A DNA stretch of 64,000 nt from NCBI GenBank assembly GCA_003586115.2, contig QVOM02000112.1, positions 105,006,941-105,070,940 on the forward strand, read 5' to 3'. The translations under genes were made by a program, and so were the position numbers. How positions within the stretch are numbered: the stretch's first letter is position 1; each line of letters begins with the position of its first letter. Below the pieces are notes generated by a model. It did not search any database, was not told the origin of the DNA, and saw only the letters and a program-made list of their open reading frames with translations. The stretch comes from Salvator merianae (taxonomy: Eukaryota; Chordata; Lepidosauria; Squamata; Teiidae). Below, piece after piece: positions 1 to 10,449 of this stretch.

Positions 1-639
1 GGATTTAAAAAATATAAGAATAGGATTTTGAGTGTCCAGGATAAGTTGAAGTCTGAAGTAACCCTATTTATATTATATATACATTAAAACTGGAACTCTT
101 TTAATGTATATTAAAATGTAACTGGAACTGTGATTTTTCAGGCTATCTAAAAGAGAATAAAAGTTAAGCAGGCAAATATAAGCAAGTCCTAGTATTTTGA
201 GTTTTGGATTTAGATATGTATTACTCAAAGAGCCTGATGTTCTCGGCAGACTCTGAAATGTAAACACCTCTCAAATTTAGATAATAAAAAGCCTTCTTTC
301 CATCAAACACTGGAGAAAAGCAGATGTTACGATAGTTGAGTGAAGTGGCTTTTGTTGTATGTTTTGCATGAATCACACTTTGATTTTTGAGAGGGTTGCT
401 TCTCAAAAACATAATGAGAAGAAGATGTCCAATAAGGTTTTCACATTCACTGTTCAGAAGGATTTTTGCATGATTGCCAAGGGATGACCCTTAATAGAAA
501 CTGTTTGTTTATATATTAGTTTACTGACACAGGAGATTTCTGATGAGTGTGAAAAGCTATCAGAATTTGGAGCGGTATATGAAGTAATGATTTGGAATCA
601 TACGTCATGTTGTGACTGAAAGACAATGGCACTCAATTT

Positions 640-1430
640 GAACAAGGATCCGTTGTGCAGTTGACTTGATCTCCACTTGGGCAGATAAAGGCAAGGCATT
701 CAGTTATACCAATGCCTTACTCCCTTGCCCATGGTTCTAATTTTTGGTTGGCCAAATCCCTGCAAGCAGTTTGTTCACTTTCTCCAACTGCAATAATTGA
801 AATTGATCCAAAATAATAGGATCAGAGGGTACTCCAGAAACCTTCACTGAATTACTTCCAGCTGCAGAATCCAATTGCATTGGAACCTGAGTGATTTGTC
901 CTGAAATTGTCTAGCAGATTTATCATAGCAAGTCTCCAATGGTGGCATTGATGGATTCTTACAACTAGATGACAACAGCTCTTTATCCACTACAATATCT
1001 CTGCTGGATGGCCCTTAGAGGATCAATGGAAGTGGAGAAGTTAAGCCATCACTGCCACCTGATAGGCTCTTAACTGTGTTTGGTCAGATTCATGTTTGAA
1101 TATACATCATTTGCACTCACTGCATGCAACTCCACACTATACCAAGGAGCCTTATAAGCCCTGCAGGATCTCCAAGGGCACTTGGGATTGATCATCTCAA
1201 CAGCTCTACTCACCTCACAATTCCAAAGTGAGACCAGAGCTTCCACAGGAGCACCAGCCATGTCAATGGGAAATTCCTCCAGGATTGTCAGGAATCTATC
1301 TGATTCCAGAAGTGTCCGATGGTGGACCATTTCAATAGAACCACCATTTCTGTAGTAAGGAACTGTCACCATTAGACCAAATTTCACTAGGCCTCCTCCT
1401 CCTATGTTGAAGTTGGAAGGAACCTAATGT
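640..1430 (-). mobile_element. L2-type LINE fragment, antisense, degenerate
   Basis: The reverse strand of 1387-1070 reads as the C-terminal edge of an L2 endonuclease region, with EALVSLWNCEVSRAV and APWYSVELHAV matching the squamate L2 consensus pattern as I recall it. Further along the same strand (below 1070) the similarity continues toward the linker before the reverse transcriptase, with stops and shifts. It is a dead fossil copy in the upstream intron. The fragment at 6820-7210 carries the adjacent part of the same family in the other orientation. Confidence 0.6.
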
Positions 1431-1541
1431 TATTTATTCAAGGTGACTCTCTTGGGTGATCTTGTGTAGAGCTTGATCTGGGACTTGGCAGGGTTATACA
1501 CATTCTGGCAGTCAGTTAAGTGGGTAGCTTCTTAAACTTAA

Positions 1542-1773
1542 GGCTGTGTTCACTTGCAGTAAAAAAAAAAAAGCAACACCTCTGAGGTGGTTTAGAGACA
1601 GCTTATAGATGGTTCACTGATGGGATCTTTTACAGGCCAGTCTGCCCCTCCCCCCCGTGATGAACATTCTAGACTAGAAAAGATTGATCAGAGATAGGAT
1701 GTGGACATGAAATCCATGCACTGCTGTCTCTGAGACACTTCTGATCTGTTTTTTGTTATGTATAAACACAGCC
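1542..1773. mobile_element. Family F2 non-autonomous DNA transposon
   Basis: The left end is GGCTGTGTTCACTTGCAG and the right end is the inverted equivalent (…ATAAACACAGCC). The interior is shared with copies at 8640-8854 and 14748-14965, including CACCTCTGAGG…GGTTTAGAGA and CCAGTCTGCCCCTCC. It contains a 12-A run at 1561-1572. Flanks are TAA and TCT, so no clean target duplication remains. It ends 100 bp before ATP8A2 exon 1 of the window. Confidence 0.6.
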
Positions 1774-1812
1774 TCTGTTGTTTAAAGTGCCGTTGCTTGT
1801 GTGGTTAAATAA

Positions 1813-1998
<186 letters not shown>

Positions 1999-2196
1999 TA
2001 ATACTTAAAATGTGGGAAACAAGTCAAATAAAACATAACATTCCTTTAAAGGAAGCTAAGCGTGAAACTTTGGAATCTTTAGGTGTGTATCAATCAAAGC
2101 TATAATATGAGAGATGGTTGTCTGAGTGGAAGACTTTCTGAGCTTTCAGTGTTCAAAAGAAAATCTTGTTTTCTTGACTGCCAGCAAAGCTTTTTC

Positions 2197-2204
2197 CTAT
2201 GCAG
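2197..2204 (+). repeat. 8-bp target-site duplication, left copy (CTATGCAG)
   Basis: Identical to 3103-3110 and directly abutting the inverted ends of the 2205-3102 element. This length is diagnostic for hAT-like insertion. Confidence 0.85.
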
Positions 2205-3102
2205 CACTGGCGTAGCGAGGGTGGGGCGGGGGGGCGGAGTGCCCCGGGCGGCGCGTTTTCCGGGGCGTCCGGCCCATGGAGCCAAGGCCCCGCCCACCGG
2301 CGCCCTCGCTCGCCGCCCCGGGCGGCCCGCCCAGCGGCAACCACACTCGTCGCCCTGACCCGCCCGGCGATGGACATGCTCGTCGCTTTGTTGCCCCGGC
2401 TCGCGGCAGCCTGCGGCGGCTGGGCTCGTCGCCCGGCCTGCCAGCGTGCGTGTGAGCGGAGCCAGCGAGAGCGCATGCGTGCAGGTAGGGCCATCGAGGC
2501 CACCGCCGGGCGGGGCGGGGCAGGGGCGCGAGGCCCCCGCCGGGCGGGCCGGGGTGAGGAGCGCGATTCCGGGCGGGCCGGGGCGAGGAGCGAGGCCGCC
2601 GCTGGGCGGGCCGGGGCAACGAGCGTGATTCCCGCCGGGCGGGCCGGGGCGAGGAGCGAGGCCGCCACCGGGCGGGCCGGGGCGAGGAGCGAGGCCGCTG
2701 CCGGGCGGGCCGGGGTGACGAGTGCGATTCCCGCCGGGCGGGCCGGGGCGAGGAGCGAGGCCGCCCCCGGGCGGGCCGGGGCGAGGAGCGAGGCCGCCGC
2801 CGGGCGGGCCGGGGCGAGGAGCGAGGCCGCCGCCGGGCGGGCCGGGGCGAGGAGCGAGGCCGCCGCCGGGCGGGCCGGGGCGAGGAGCGAGGCCGCCGCC
2901 GGGCGGGCCGGGGCGAGGAGCGAGGCCGCCGCCGGGCGGGCCGGGGCGAGGAGCGGGGCATGCGCGCTCGCTGGCCCCGCCCACACGCATGCGCGCTCGC
3001 TGGCCCCGCCCACACGCATGCGCGCTCGCTGGCCCCGCCCCTAGCCCCGGGCGTCAAAACGGCTAGTAGCCCCGGGTGTCAAAGTGGCTCGCTACGCCAC
3101 TG
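2205..3102. mobile_element. hAT-type non-autonomous transposon filled with GC-rich minisatellite
   Basis: The ends are inverted: CACTGGCGTAGCGAG at 2205-2219 and the complement of CAGTGGCGTAGCGAG at 3088-3102, 14 of 15 bases identical. The element is flanked by a perfect 8-bp direct repeat CTATGCAG (2197-2204 and 3103-3110). An 8-bp duplication with CA-starting ends is the signature of hAT transposition. There is no transposase. The interior is very GC- and CpG-rich, against AT-rich flanks: a left arm, a 33-bp tandem array (about 2503-2958) and three near-identical 29-bp repeats (2957-3041) containing GCATGCGCGCTCGCTGGCC. It sits 215 bp after an ATP8A2 splice donor. Confidence 0.85.
2503..2958 (+). 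repeat. GC-rich 33-bp minisatellite, about 13 units
   Basis: The unit begins GGGCCGGGGCGAGGAGCGAG and ends GCCGCCGCCGGGC. Units at about 2768-2932 (five) are identical, while earlier units carry variants: a GATTCCCGCC-type tail (three units) and one shortened by four bases. Because 33 is a multiple of three, stops are absent from several frames on both strands, giving long false ORFs of Ala/Arg/Gly/Pro repeats. G-runs (GGGCGGGCCGGGG) recur in every unit and could form G-quadruplexes. Confidence 0.9.
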
Positions 3103-3110
3103 CTATGCAG
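3103..3110 (+). repeat. 8-bp target-site duplication, right copy (CTATGCAG)
   Basis: Identical to 2197-2204. The two copies show that the 898-bp GC-rich block arrived by transposition. Confidence 0.85.
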
Positions 3111-3223
3111 ATGTATTAAAATCAGAAACATAATGCCTCTTTTGTCCCTCCTACTGTCCACAGTCATTGAGAACAGTTTTAAATATATATTATACCATTT
3201 TAGAATTCAGATAGAAAATCTTA

Positions 3224-3739
3224 GGGCCTTTCTGCACTTGCCTCTAGTGTGGAATAAGAGGGGTCTAGGGGCCACCCTTCTTCATCCTGGTGTGGTTTAA
3301 GGGAGGCCTGGCCCTCTCCTAGTAGGATCCAGTCACACAGGATGGACCGTAGATCAGGATAGGTCACCCAAAATGGCATCCTGATCTGGTCTACCAGTAG
3401 ACCCCTTTTTTGAGGACTACCAGCATCCTAGGTGATGATATACTTGTACACATGCCTCCATGGTCTGGTATATCATAGAGACCCATTTCAACAACGTCCC
3501 CCTGGGAGCATGAAAGGCCAGGAACTTTTGTTCCTGGCTGTTGGAGCATTTGCATGCCCCCAGAGCCGGCTCTGAGCTTTGGAGCCAGTTTTGGGGTTGG
3601 CACAGACCAGGCTGTTCCAATACAAAAGGCTTTGTTCTGTGCCAGGAGTAATCTGTCCCTGTTTGGGATGAATTGTCTATCCCAGACCAGAACATTCCAC
3701 TCTGATTTGGGATAGTGGGGGGGAATGCAGAAAACAGCC
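3224..3739. mobile_element. Family F1 DNA transposon, 516 bp, target duplication TTA
   Basis: The left end is GGGCCTTTCTGCACTTG and the right end is AATGCAGAAAACAGCC, its degraded inverted copy. Both sides are flanked by TTA (3221-3223, 3740-3742). The interior is shared with 29401-29911 and 58288-58701 (for example ACCAGTAGACC…GAGGACTACCAG and a run around GAGACCCATTTCA). It has no coding capacity; the reading frames across it are not protein-like. Confidence 0.7.
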
Positions 3740-4407
3740 TTAATGTGACTTCTCCACCATTTAAAAAGCCTACCCAAGTAGAAGAGTTCTCCTGGAACTT
3801 TCTAGATATAAAGATTGTATTGTTTTATCTTCAACTGAAGGGCCACGTCACATGTTTATTACCATGTGTGGCTTTCCCTCTATTGTTCAGCCTTCCCACT
3901 GCTGTTGAGCAATTGAAAAATTCTAGCAAATAAATCAACAACGGTTCTGAAAGTTTAAATTGATTTGGGGACACTCACTTGAAGGCATGCGTGACTGTTG
4001 TTTTAATGGTGGTTCATTTTTATCCCCTTGTCTGATCAGGGCCTAAAACCGAACAGTAAAGATGACTATATTTTGACTTTTGCTCTCCAGAAGATTTGAG
4101 AATAACCTAGATTAGAATTTTAATTTGTTCATTTCTAAAAAATAGGGCAAACTTTAGCAAGAGTGGCTTACAATTAAAAATAGTATAAAAATAAGTGGGT
4201 CAGAATAAAATGATATTATTCGAGCATAAAACGTTGATGAAGCAAATAAAAATAGAATAAGGCACAAAAAGTAAGGCTACAATTCTTATGCGTATATAAT
4301 TGGGAGAAAGCCCTACTGACTTCAGTGGAATTTATTTCTAAATAGACACACAAATCTATTTCTAAATAGATTGTGGTATAAACGTTGGATCTTCCGTTTT
4401 CTTCCAG

Positions 4408-4485
4408 GACATAGATATGTATTACAATGAGACAGACACACCAGCGATGGCCAGAACATCAAACCTTAATGAGGAACTTGGCCAG
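4408..4485 (+). CDS. ATP8A2: ATP8A2 exon 2: start of the P domain
   Basis: Acceptor ttcttccag ends at 4407 and donor gtaag starts at 4486. The exon is 78 nt, phase 0 on both sides, 26 codons from DIDMYY to [20 protein letters not shown] is the highly conserved strand leading to the phosphorylation site in class 1 P4-ATPases. [15 protein letters not shown] is closer to ATP8A2 (DMYY, DTPAMA) than to ATP8A1. It joins exon 1 (INW) and exon 3 (VKYLF) without loss of frame. Confidence 0.94.
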
Positions 4486-4938
4486 GTAAGAATATTAGGA
4501 TGTCAAGTGTTTTTGTTTCAGCTTGAAATTTGCGGAGAAGACTTGAGATTTATCTCAAGATAATATTATTGATTTTTAATTAAAAAAATTAATTTATAAC
4601 TGTTATACCAACATGTCAGGAGGATCTACATGGCACCCTAGTGGTGCTGGGGGTGCTTTCAAGCATGGTATAAGTGTGGATAACTCCACCCATCCTTCAT
4701 AGTAGTGCATGGTGACTTTTATACTTGCAATTTTTACCTGTTTTTTAATTCTACTTTATGTGATTATAACCTGTCTTTAAGGTATAGAGTGGGATAGAAG
4801 TGGAAATCGAAATAAAATAACTTTTCCAGCTGTGTTGAATCACTGGTAACCATATTTCTTTGCATACTTACTCAAGAATAAGCATGAATAAAATTAGTAT
4901 TATGGTTTGAACTACAATACCCATGATCATTTCCCAAA

Positions 4939-5369
4939 GGCTGCCTCTAGACGGTGAGAGGAACATGTGAGAGCTTGTTTGCATCTTGCTATTTCCTCTC
5001 GTTGTCCATTTCAGACAGTGGGGCAACACTGTAGGAGAAGCACTATGACCTACTGTCTCCACAGTTGCTCGTGCAATGATAAGGCAACTACTTCTGAGCA
5101 TTTCAACAATGCAAAATACTGAGAATTATATCTGTGCCAGCCCCTGCACATGTGTGGTGACTAGTTTTAGCCCTGCACATGTGTGGGGCCATTTTCTCCA
5201 GGAAAGAACCCACAAGCCAGGCTTCCAGACAGGTAGGTCATAGCGTTATTTCAGGAAAATCTGCATTGAGAGCTGGGTTTTCCAAAATAGGATATAGTGG
5301 GATTTCACCCCTATATCTTAGGGCTATGTTGGGGTTGCCTCAGATACATGTGGCGATCCAAGCATAGCC
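4939..5369. mobile_element. Family F3 repeat, about 431 bp
   Basis: The left end GGCTGCCTCTAGACGG and right end GATCCAAGCATAGCC form an imperfect inverted pair. The interior resembles 5764-6205, with CACATGTGTGG…CCATTTTC followed by a CAGACAGGTA stretch and CCCCTATATC near the right end. No target duplication is evident (flanks AAA and TTG). Confidence 0.5.
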
Positions 5370-5763
5370 TTGACATAATTGCATGTTTCAATCCTTGTTG
5401 GGACACACAAGGGCTCTGCCAGAGTGGTTTATTCTGACTTGCACTAGTTTATGTGGGCAAAAACTGGTCATCTTTGGCAGAGCCTCTGCCCTTAGTGAAT
5501 TACGGAAGGGGAGAAAGGTAAAGCTACATGATGGGTAGGAAAAATTGCATTGGAAATGTAATCAAGAAATTGTATTCCATGGACAATGAATAAAGTAGCC
5601 CCCACTTTACCTCCACGTATAGGAAATAAGCATTAGGGAACTTGTATGTTGAAAAATGCATTTCTTCTTGCTGGCTAAATTGCTAAACTAATAATGATGG
5701 ATTTGTTGCTTGCTGAAAGGTCACACTAATGAGGAATAGCACTTTCAGTTGCCAAGTGACTAT

Positions 5764-6205
5764 GGCTACCTCCAGACCTCTCCACTTTATTGCACTATTT
5801 TGCAATATTCTGGATTATCCTACGCCTGGAATTATCGCTTGTTGCCCAGACACAGGGTAACAGCACAGGAAAAGCAGAGGCACATATTTGTCTGCTGATG
5901 TTGCTCCCGTGATGGCATGATGTGCACTTCTGAGTATTTCAGTGGCACAGAATATCCAGAAGTGCATGATCACTGCCCCGTGCGCATGTGCAGCCACCCA
6001 TTTTTTGCTTGGTTCGGTCCCACACATGCGCAGTAGCCATTCCCAAGATGGCGGATGGCATGAGTCACTGTGCAGACAGGTAAGTGCTCTTGCTTTTTAT
6101 GTAAAATCCGAGCTGGAAGTTGATTTTCCTACAATAATGTTATTGCAGGATATCATCCCAGTATCCCAGGTTGACACAGACATGTGTGGCAATCCAGACA
6201 TAGCC
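5764..6205. mobile_element. Family F3 repeat, about 442 bp
   Basis: Ends are GGCTACCTCCAGACC and the inverted GGCAATCCAGACATAGCC. It shares with 4939-5369 the order of a GTGCGCATGTGCAG-like segment, a CAGACAGGTAAGTG segment and a terminal GGCAATCC motif. The inner CAGGTAAGTG resembles a splice donor but there is no coding context. Flanks show no clear duplication. Confidence 0.5.
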
Positions 6206-6384
6206 CCTGGATAATCCTGGGTCTTACATCCTGTCTGAAGGCAGCCTACTTTTCTCAATATTGTGTTTCAGAATTGCCATGCTAAAGAGAACAGTCTTTT
6301 CCATCTTGTTTCTTATAACTTTGATGGTTGTTTTTCCCTTTTTGTTCTGTATCCTACTGTAAATGTTCATTGTTTGTCTTCTAG

Positions 6385-6474
<90 letters not shown>

Positions 6475-6819
6475 TAAGTATTATATATATATATTTTTAA
6501 TCATAGTACTTGCTTAAGGAATCCATTTTGATAGTAGTTGCTTTGGATGAGATTTTTTTGCTTGTCTTGAGACCGTGTTTATTAGCACTAGGCTCTGTGT
6601 CTGCTTAATGCATGCAGTAGTGAGATGAGGGCATTGCTGAAGGAAACCACAAGTGTGCCGAGGTTGTTTTATTTTGGGAAGGAGGAACCCCACAAATAGG
6701 TTGATGATGATTAATGTATCCAGTGGCCATGGAATATTTATTGACTTTTGGAGGTGAGAAATGTGAAACTGAGTAGACTTAAAAATAAAGCAAGGTGCTT
6801 AAACTCATAAAATTTTGTT

Positions 6820-7210
6820 TCAGGCTTCACTATAAAAAACAGTAAGATCTCGAACGTCATACTAGAAGAACATTAACAACTAGATTTAGGGTAATGAAAC
6901 AGGTCAGGAGACGGCTAGAGCACTGGTTGTGTGCAGTTCAGCATGAAGGTCACCGAGCGCGTGTGAGAGCATATGATTGTGGCTATGCTGCAATAGTAAA
7001 AGCTACAAAAAAGGCTTATTTTGAAACCCCCATTGCATACTCAAGTAGCCATCCAGCAGAGCTGTTCCAAGTGCTTAATGAGCTATTGTCATCTACTCCT
7101 GGAAATCCAGTATTAGAACCCTCAGAAGCCTGCTATGATAAATTTGCAAGGTATTTTGAGGATAAAGTCGCTCATTTCCATTCTGACCTAAGCACCTCTA
7201 TTGATGTATT
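6820..7210 (+). mobile_element. L2-type LINE fragment, sense, linker region before RT
   Basis: The open frame from 6894 reads RRLEHWLCAVQHEGHRARVR, then KATKKAYFETPIA, then HPAELFQVLNELL and FARYFEDKVAHF. This is the segment between endonuclease and reverse transcriptase in squamate L2 LINEs. The frame is open for about 100 codons, but the RT itself is missing and a different repeat follows. It is not a host gene. Confidence 0.7.
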
Positions 7211-7214
7211 TATT

Positions 7215-7710
7215 AATTTAATTTATTTATTAAAGATGTTTTTATACAGCTTTGCATTTTTAAAAAATCTCAAAGCCATTTTCAAAATATTAAAAACAAA
7301 GGTTAAAAAACCACACAGTTAAAACACATTAAAAACTGGCTGAGCCAAGAAAGAAAGAAACTTCTACACAGAAGATGCCTGAGTAAAAAGATAGCTCTTT
7401 AATCGGCACCTGTAAGTTGTAAATGTAGGTGCCTCACGAACAGTAGAGGGGAGGACATTTCAAAGGGAAGGTGCTACCATTGAGAAGACCCAACTGCGAT
7501 CCATCGTAATATGGCATTTGGTATTATGTGGGATTCACAGTAAGTCCTCTCCAGATGATCTCAGGGCTCTTCCAGGGTGATTCTTTATGTTACCACATTC
7601 CCAAGTTGTTTAGGGCTTTATATGCAAACATAAAACCTTGAACTTGGCCTGGTAGCAAATTGGCAACCAGTTTAGGCACAGGTGTGATGTGTGCCCAAAC
7701 AGGCACCCCT
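7215..7710 (-). repeat. Antisense L2-related repeat inserted in, or joined to, the L2 copy
   Basis: The reverse complement of 7369-7500 aligns with the sense L2 3' region at about 7883-8000: both share the GGTGCCGA…CTATCTTTTTAC block and GGGTCTTCTC…GGTAGCACC. The A/T-rich stretch at 7215-7330 is its antisense tail. The stretch 7500-7700 (…TTTAGGGCTTTATATGCAAA…GGCAACCAGTTTAG) is a common squamate repeat segment by memory. Confidence 0.5.
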
Positions 7711-7714
7711 CAAC

Positions 7715-8170
7715 AACCCAGCCTGATATGAGGTTTTATCTTTGGCATACAAATCTCTTAACAACTTGGGATCAGGTTACTTAGCAGACCTCCTGTACAG
7801 ACCTGTGTGATCATTAAGATTTTCAGGGGAGGTCCTACTTCAGGTACCATGAATCATGGAATGCTATCTTAGGAATATCTGCAGTTGGGTCTTCTCTGTG
7901 GTGGCACCCATCCCCTGGAACAGTCTTCCCTCTGATGTTTGAAGGGCACCTACACTTCTAGTTTTTAGGTGCCGACTGAAGACTTATCTTTTTACCCAGG
8001 CCTTTCCAGAGTGAATGTTTGTTTCCTCCATCCTTGATTTTAATCATGTTTTTATATAACAATTATTATTTTAGTTGTTTCTATTCTCCATGTTATGCAA
8101 ACCACTTTGAGATTATATTTTAATAGAAAACAGTATATAATTATTTTAAATAAGATATAATAAATAAATA
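7715..8170 (+). mobile_element. L2 LINE 3' end, sense
   Basis: It starts within the end of RT (AGGTTTTATCTTTGGCATAC, AACAACTTGGGATCAGG) and runs through the 3' region (GGTGCCGACTGAAGACTTAT, TTTTTACCCAGGCC) to an A/T-rich tail ending AAATAAATAA near 8170. It is the same subfamily as 35500-36125. Confidence 0.7.
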
Positions 8171-8639
8171 AGAAGCTAGTCTGTAAGGAAGATCTATACT
8201 AAGAATCATTCCTGATTGTTTGGTCCATATATATAAGAACACAAGGCCATCTTTTTCCAGCCCTTTCTTCAACTCCACATTTGAAGAAGTTTAGTTTTAG
8301 CAACTGTTCTTCAGGATACAATTTGAGAGTACATTTCTTTTATCATGGGGAGCTGAGGCTGTGTTCATACTCTCACAGAGGATGTTCATACTCTCACAAG
8401 GAGTGTTTAGATTGCCCTCTACCCTAAAGTCCTCAAAGCCATCCTGACTGTGGGGACAGGATAAACAGATTTCAAGGGCAGGGATTTCCCACTCTGAAAT
8501 TGCTCTGTCTCTTGATTTGGTTCATAGTGGGACTTTAGCTGCTATGAGCTGAATTGAAGGGGCTGCTGTCACCTGTGCGGTGCAGCCAGCTGTCACAGAG
8601 GGATGATAGCCCTATTGCACAGGTGCCAATAGCCTTTAA

Positions 8640-8854
8640 GGCTGTGATCAGACACAACAAAAAAAAGCATCTCTGAGGCGGCTGAGAGATGGCTTCGAGG
8701 TGGGATTGTTCACATACCAGCCAGCCCCTCCCCCTCTCATAAACATTTTATGCTAGAAAAGGTGGATTAGAGAAGACTTGGGAACATGAGTGCCACACAC
8801 TGTCTCTATGTGGTGCCTCCGAAGGCACCCCTTTCATTATGTCTGAACAGAGCC
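8640..8854. mobile_element. Family F2 DNA transposon, 215 bp, target duplication TAA
   Basis: Ends are GGCTGTGATCAGACA and the inverted GGCTCTGTTCAGACA, flanked by TAA on both sides (8637-8639, 8855-8857). The interior matches 1542-1773 and 14748-14965. This is the best-preserved F2 copy in the window. Confidence 0.75.
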
Positions 8855-9189
8855 TAAGGCAACGTGGTAAGGAGCTTATCATGTAAATGGCCTCACCTAA
8901 CAGCTGGGTCATACCAGTGGTGTCTGCTCATTGCAGACATCCTGACCAGGAAGATGTATGCATGTGGCCCCACTTCTGTGTGAACTTTCACCAGACTCAT
9001 TTCTCAGTGGCAGGAGAGTTTTAGTTGTTTGAATGGGTGGATTTCAAGCCTGAGACTTTGGTTCACTATTCCTGGAAGCTTATTGGAGCTAGAGGGAAGT
9101 TTGCAGGTTTATGGCTTCTGTGCTGTGATCTTGTCCTCCTGCCCAGAGCAGATTTTTAAAATCAATTTGCATGTTTTCTTCTGTTTTAG

Positions 9190-9234
9190 TCATTTTCCAG
9201 AACTGGCAAGAGAAGTTTCATCAGAAGATTTCAG
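9190..9234 (+). CDS. ATP8A2: ATP8A2 exon 4: 45-nt micro-exon of the N domain
   Basis: A strong acceptor (tttcttctgttttag) ends at 9189 and donor gtaaat starts at 9235. The exon is 45 nt: one base completes Gly, 14 codons follow (HFPELAREVSSEDF), then two bases (AG) of the next codon. HFPELARE is an ATP8A2 signature; the same place in ATP8A1 is unrelated. It lies in the variable loop at the start of the nucleotide-binding domain. The open frame runs back into the intron to an ATG at 9029, which is a shadow and not coding. Confidence 0.92.
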
Positions 9235-9959
9235 GTAAATAAACACTGACTTCACGGTAAAAAACAGGTGATGGTGTGGATGAAGTCAGAAAGGGATTCA
9301 TTTCAGAACTTAAGCATGAGCAGCAAAGGTATCTTTAGCTTTGTATCTTCGACAGAGGTTCCTGCAACTGGTGGAATGTTGAGAGGAAGAAAGGTAAAGT
9401 TGTATAACTGGTAAGAGAAAGAAGGGATGGTGTCCCATGAGCAATGAGAAAAAGGATATACAGTAAGCATGTTGAGAAGAGTGTTCCCTCTTGCTGGCTA
9501 AAAAGCCGAACTCTCGCTAAATGGCGTATTTCAGATACCAGGAGAAGACTTGTCCCTTTTCCCAAGTACACAATGGTTTGATTTAAAAACTGGTACTTGG
9601 ACTGTATACTTTATCTGGGTTCAATAGAGTTTATTTATTTGTATTTTTATCCCACTTTGTACCCAAAGATCTCAGGTTGGGTTCCAACAGTGTGGTACCC
9701 TTGGGTCCTATGTGTTTTCTGTTTATTCTGTGTGTTTCGTACATTTTATATCTCCCCTCTGTGTGTGAGTTTTTATATGTTAACTTTGTAAATGACTTTA
9801 TGTTTTGTTTTTAAGGAGATAAATTAGATAATAAAGTTTCTGGAAGAGTCTGGGCTTACCTGACTCCTGTATATTATTAATATATAATATTAATATAAAA
9901 TATAATATAAAATATAATATTAATATTTTGAGATAATATTTATTCTGTTGTCTTCCTAG
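9235..9959 (+). other. ATP8A2 intron between window exons 4 and 5 (725 bp)
   Basis: The shortest intron in the window. It holds a LINE/SINE 3'-tail-like stretch (about 9622-9690: TTTATTTATTTGTATTTTTATCCCA in antisense form) and an AT-rich simple repeat at 9872-9945. Nothing else is recognised. Confidence 0.7.
9872..9945 (+). repeat. AT-rich simple repeat (TATAATA/TTAATA)n
   Basis: The run consists only of A and T in imperfect 5-10-base units. It lies directly upstream of the exon 5 branch-point and polypyrimidine region, about 15 bp before the acceptor tract. Confidence 0.85.
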
Positions 9960-10035
9960 CCAGCTTCCTCCTTCCACCAGTGAATCTTGTGAATTTGATG
10001 ACCCAAGACTTCTGCAAAATATTGAGAAAGATCAT
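9960..10035 (+). CDS. ATP8A2: ATP8A2 exon 5: variable N-domain loop
   Basis: Acceptor ttgtcttcctag ends at 9959 and donor gtaagc starts at 10036. The exon is 76 nt: one base completes Ser, then 25 codons (QLPPSTSESCEFDDPRLLQ through NIEKDH). CEFDDPRLL and the NIE core match ATP8A2. The first ten residues are the least conserved part of the window's coding sequence, as expected for this surface loop. An AT-rich run sits less than 100 bp upstream of the acceptor. Confidence 0.92.
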
Positions 10036-10449
10036 GTAAGCTCAGTTTTTTAGGATTCTTCTAGTGATGGTTATGTCATTATCTGCTGGGTAGAATATCT
10101 ACTTTTTTGGACCATTATACAATGAGAGTAGCACATATTTGAGACTGCTAATAGGCTCATATCCTGCTTTCAGGCTTACTATAGGCTCTTGGAGAAGCTA
10201 TTGGAAGAACAGAGCCTTTAGTATGAACTAATAGGGCTTTTTCTGTTCTGTTCCAGAGCAAATTAATGTAAGTGACTTAACTACAAAGATGCTATTTGTG
10301 AGAAATTATATAGGCCTCCTAGCCCAGCTACTTAATTTTAGATTCTGGAACTCCTCCTACTTTGTATGGACATGGGTCCTAATTCAGTCATGAACTGTCC
10401 AGTTAACATATCTTCAGTTCATTTTCTGTGTGACTCCATGCATATAAAT

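Larger units (their letters stand above)
4486..6384 (+). other. ATP8A2 intron between window exons 2 and 3
   Basis: 1.9 kb, mostly two related F3 repeats (4939-5369 and 5764-6205). The rest is unique-looking AT-rich sequence. Confidence 0.7.

Noticed and set aside
2083..3066. Long overlapping open frames on both strands (up to about 296 codons, Ala/Arg/Gly/Pro-rich)
   Set aside because: They are a product of the GC-rich 33-bp tandem repeat, whose unit is a multiple of three. No frame has splice or domain support.
2205..3102. CpG island as an ATP8A2 alternative promoter
   Set aside because: The block is a transposon insertion with target duplication. CpG richness alone does not show promoter activity; kept only as a possibility.
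6894..7322. 142-codon frame as a host gene
   Set aside because: Its residues match the linker part of L2 LINEs and the frame runs into an antisense repeat.
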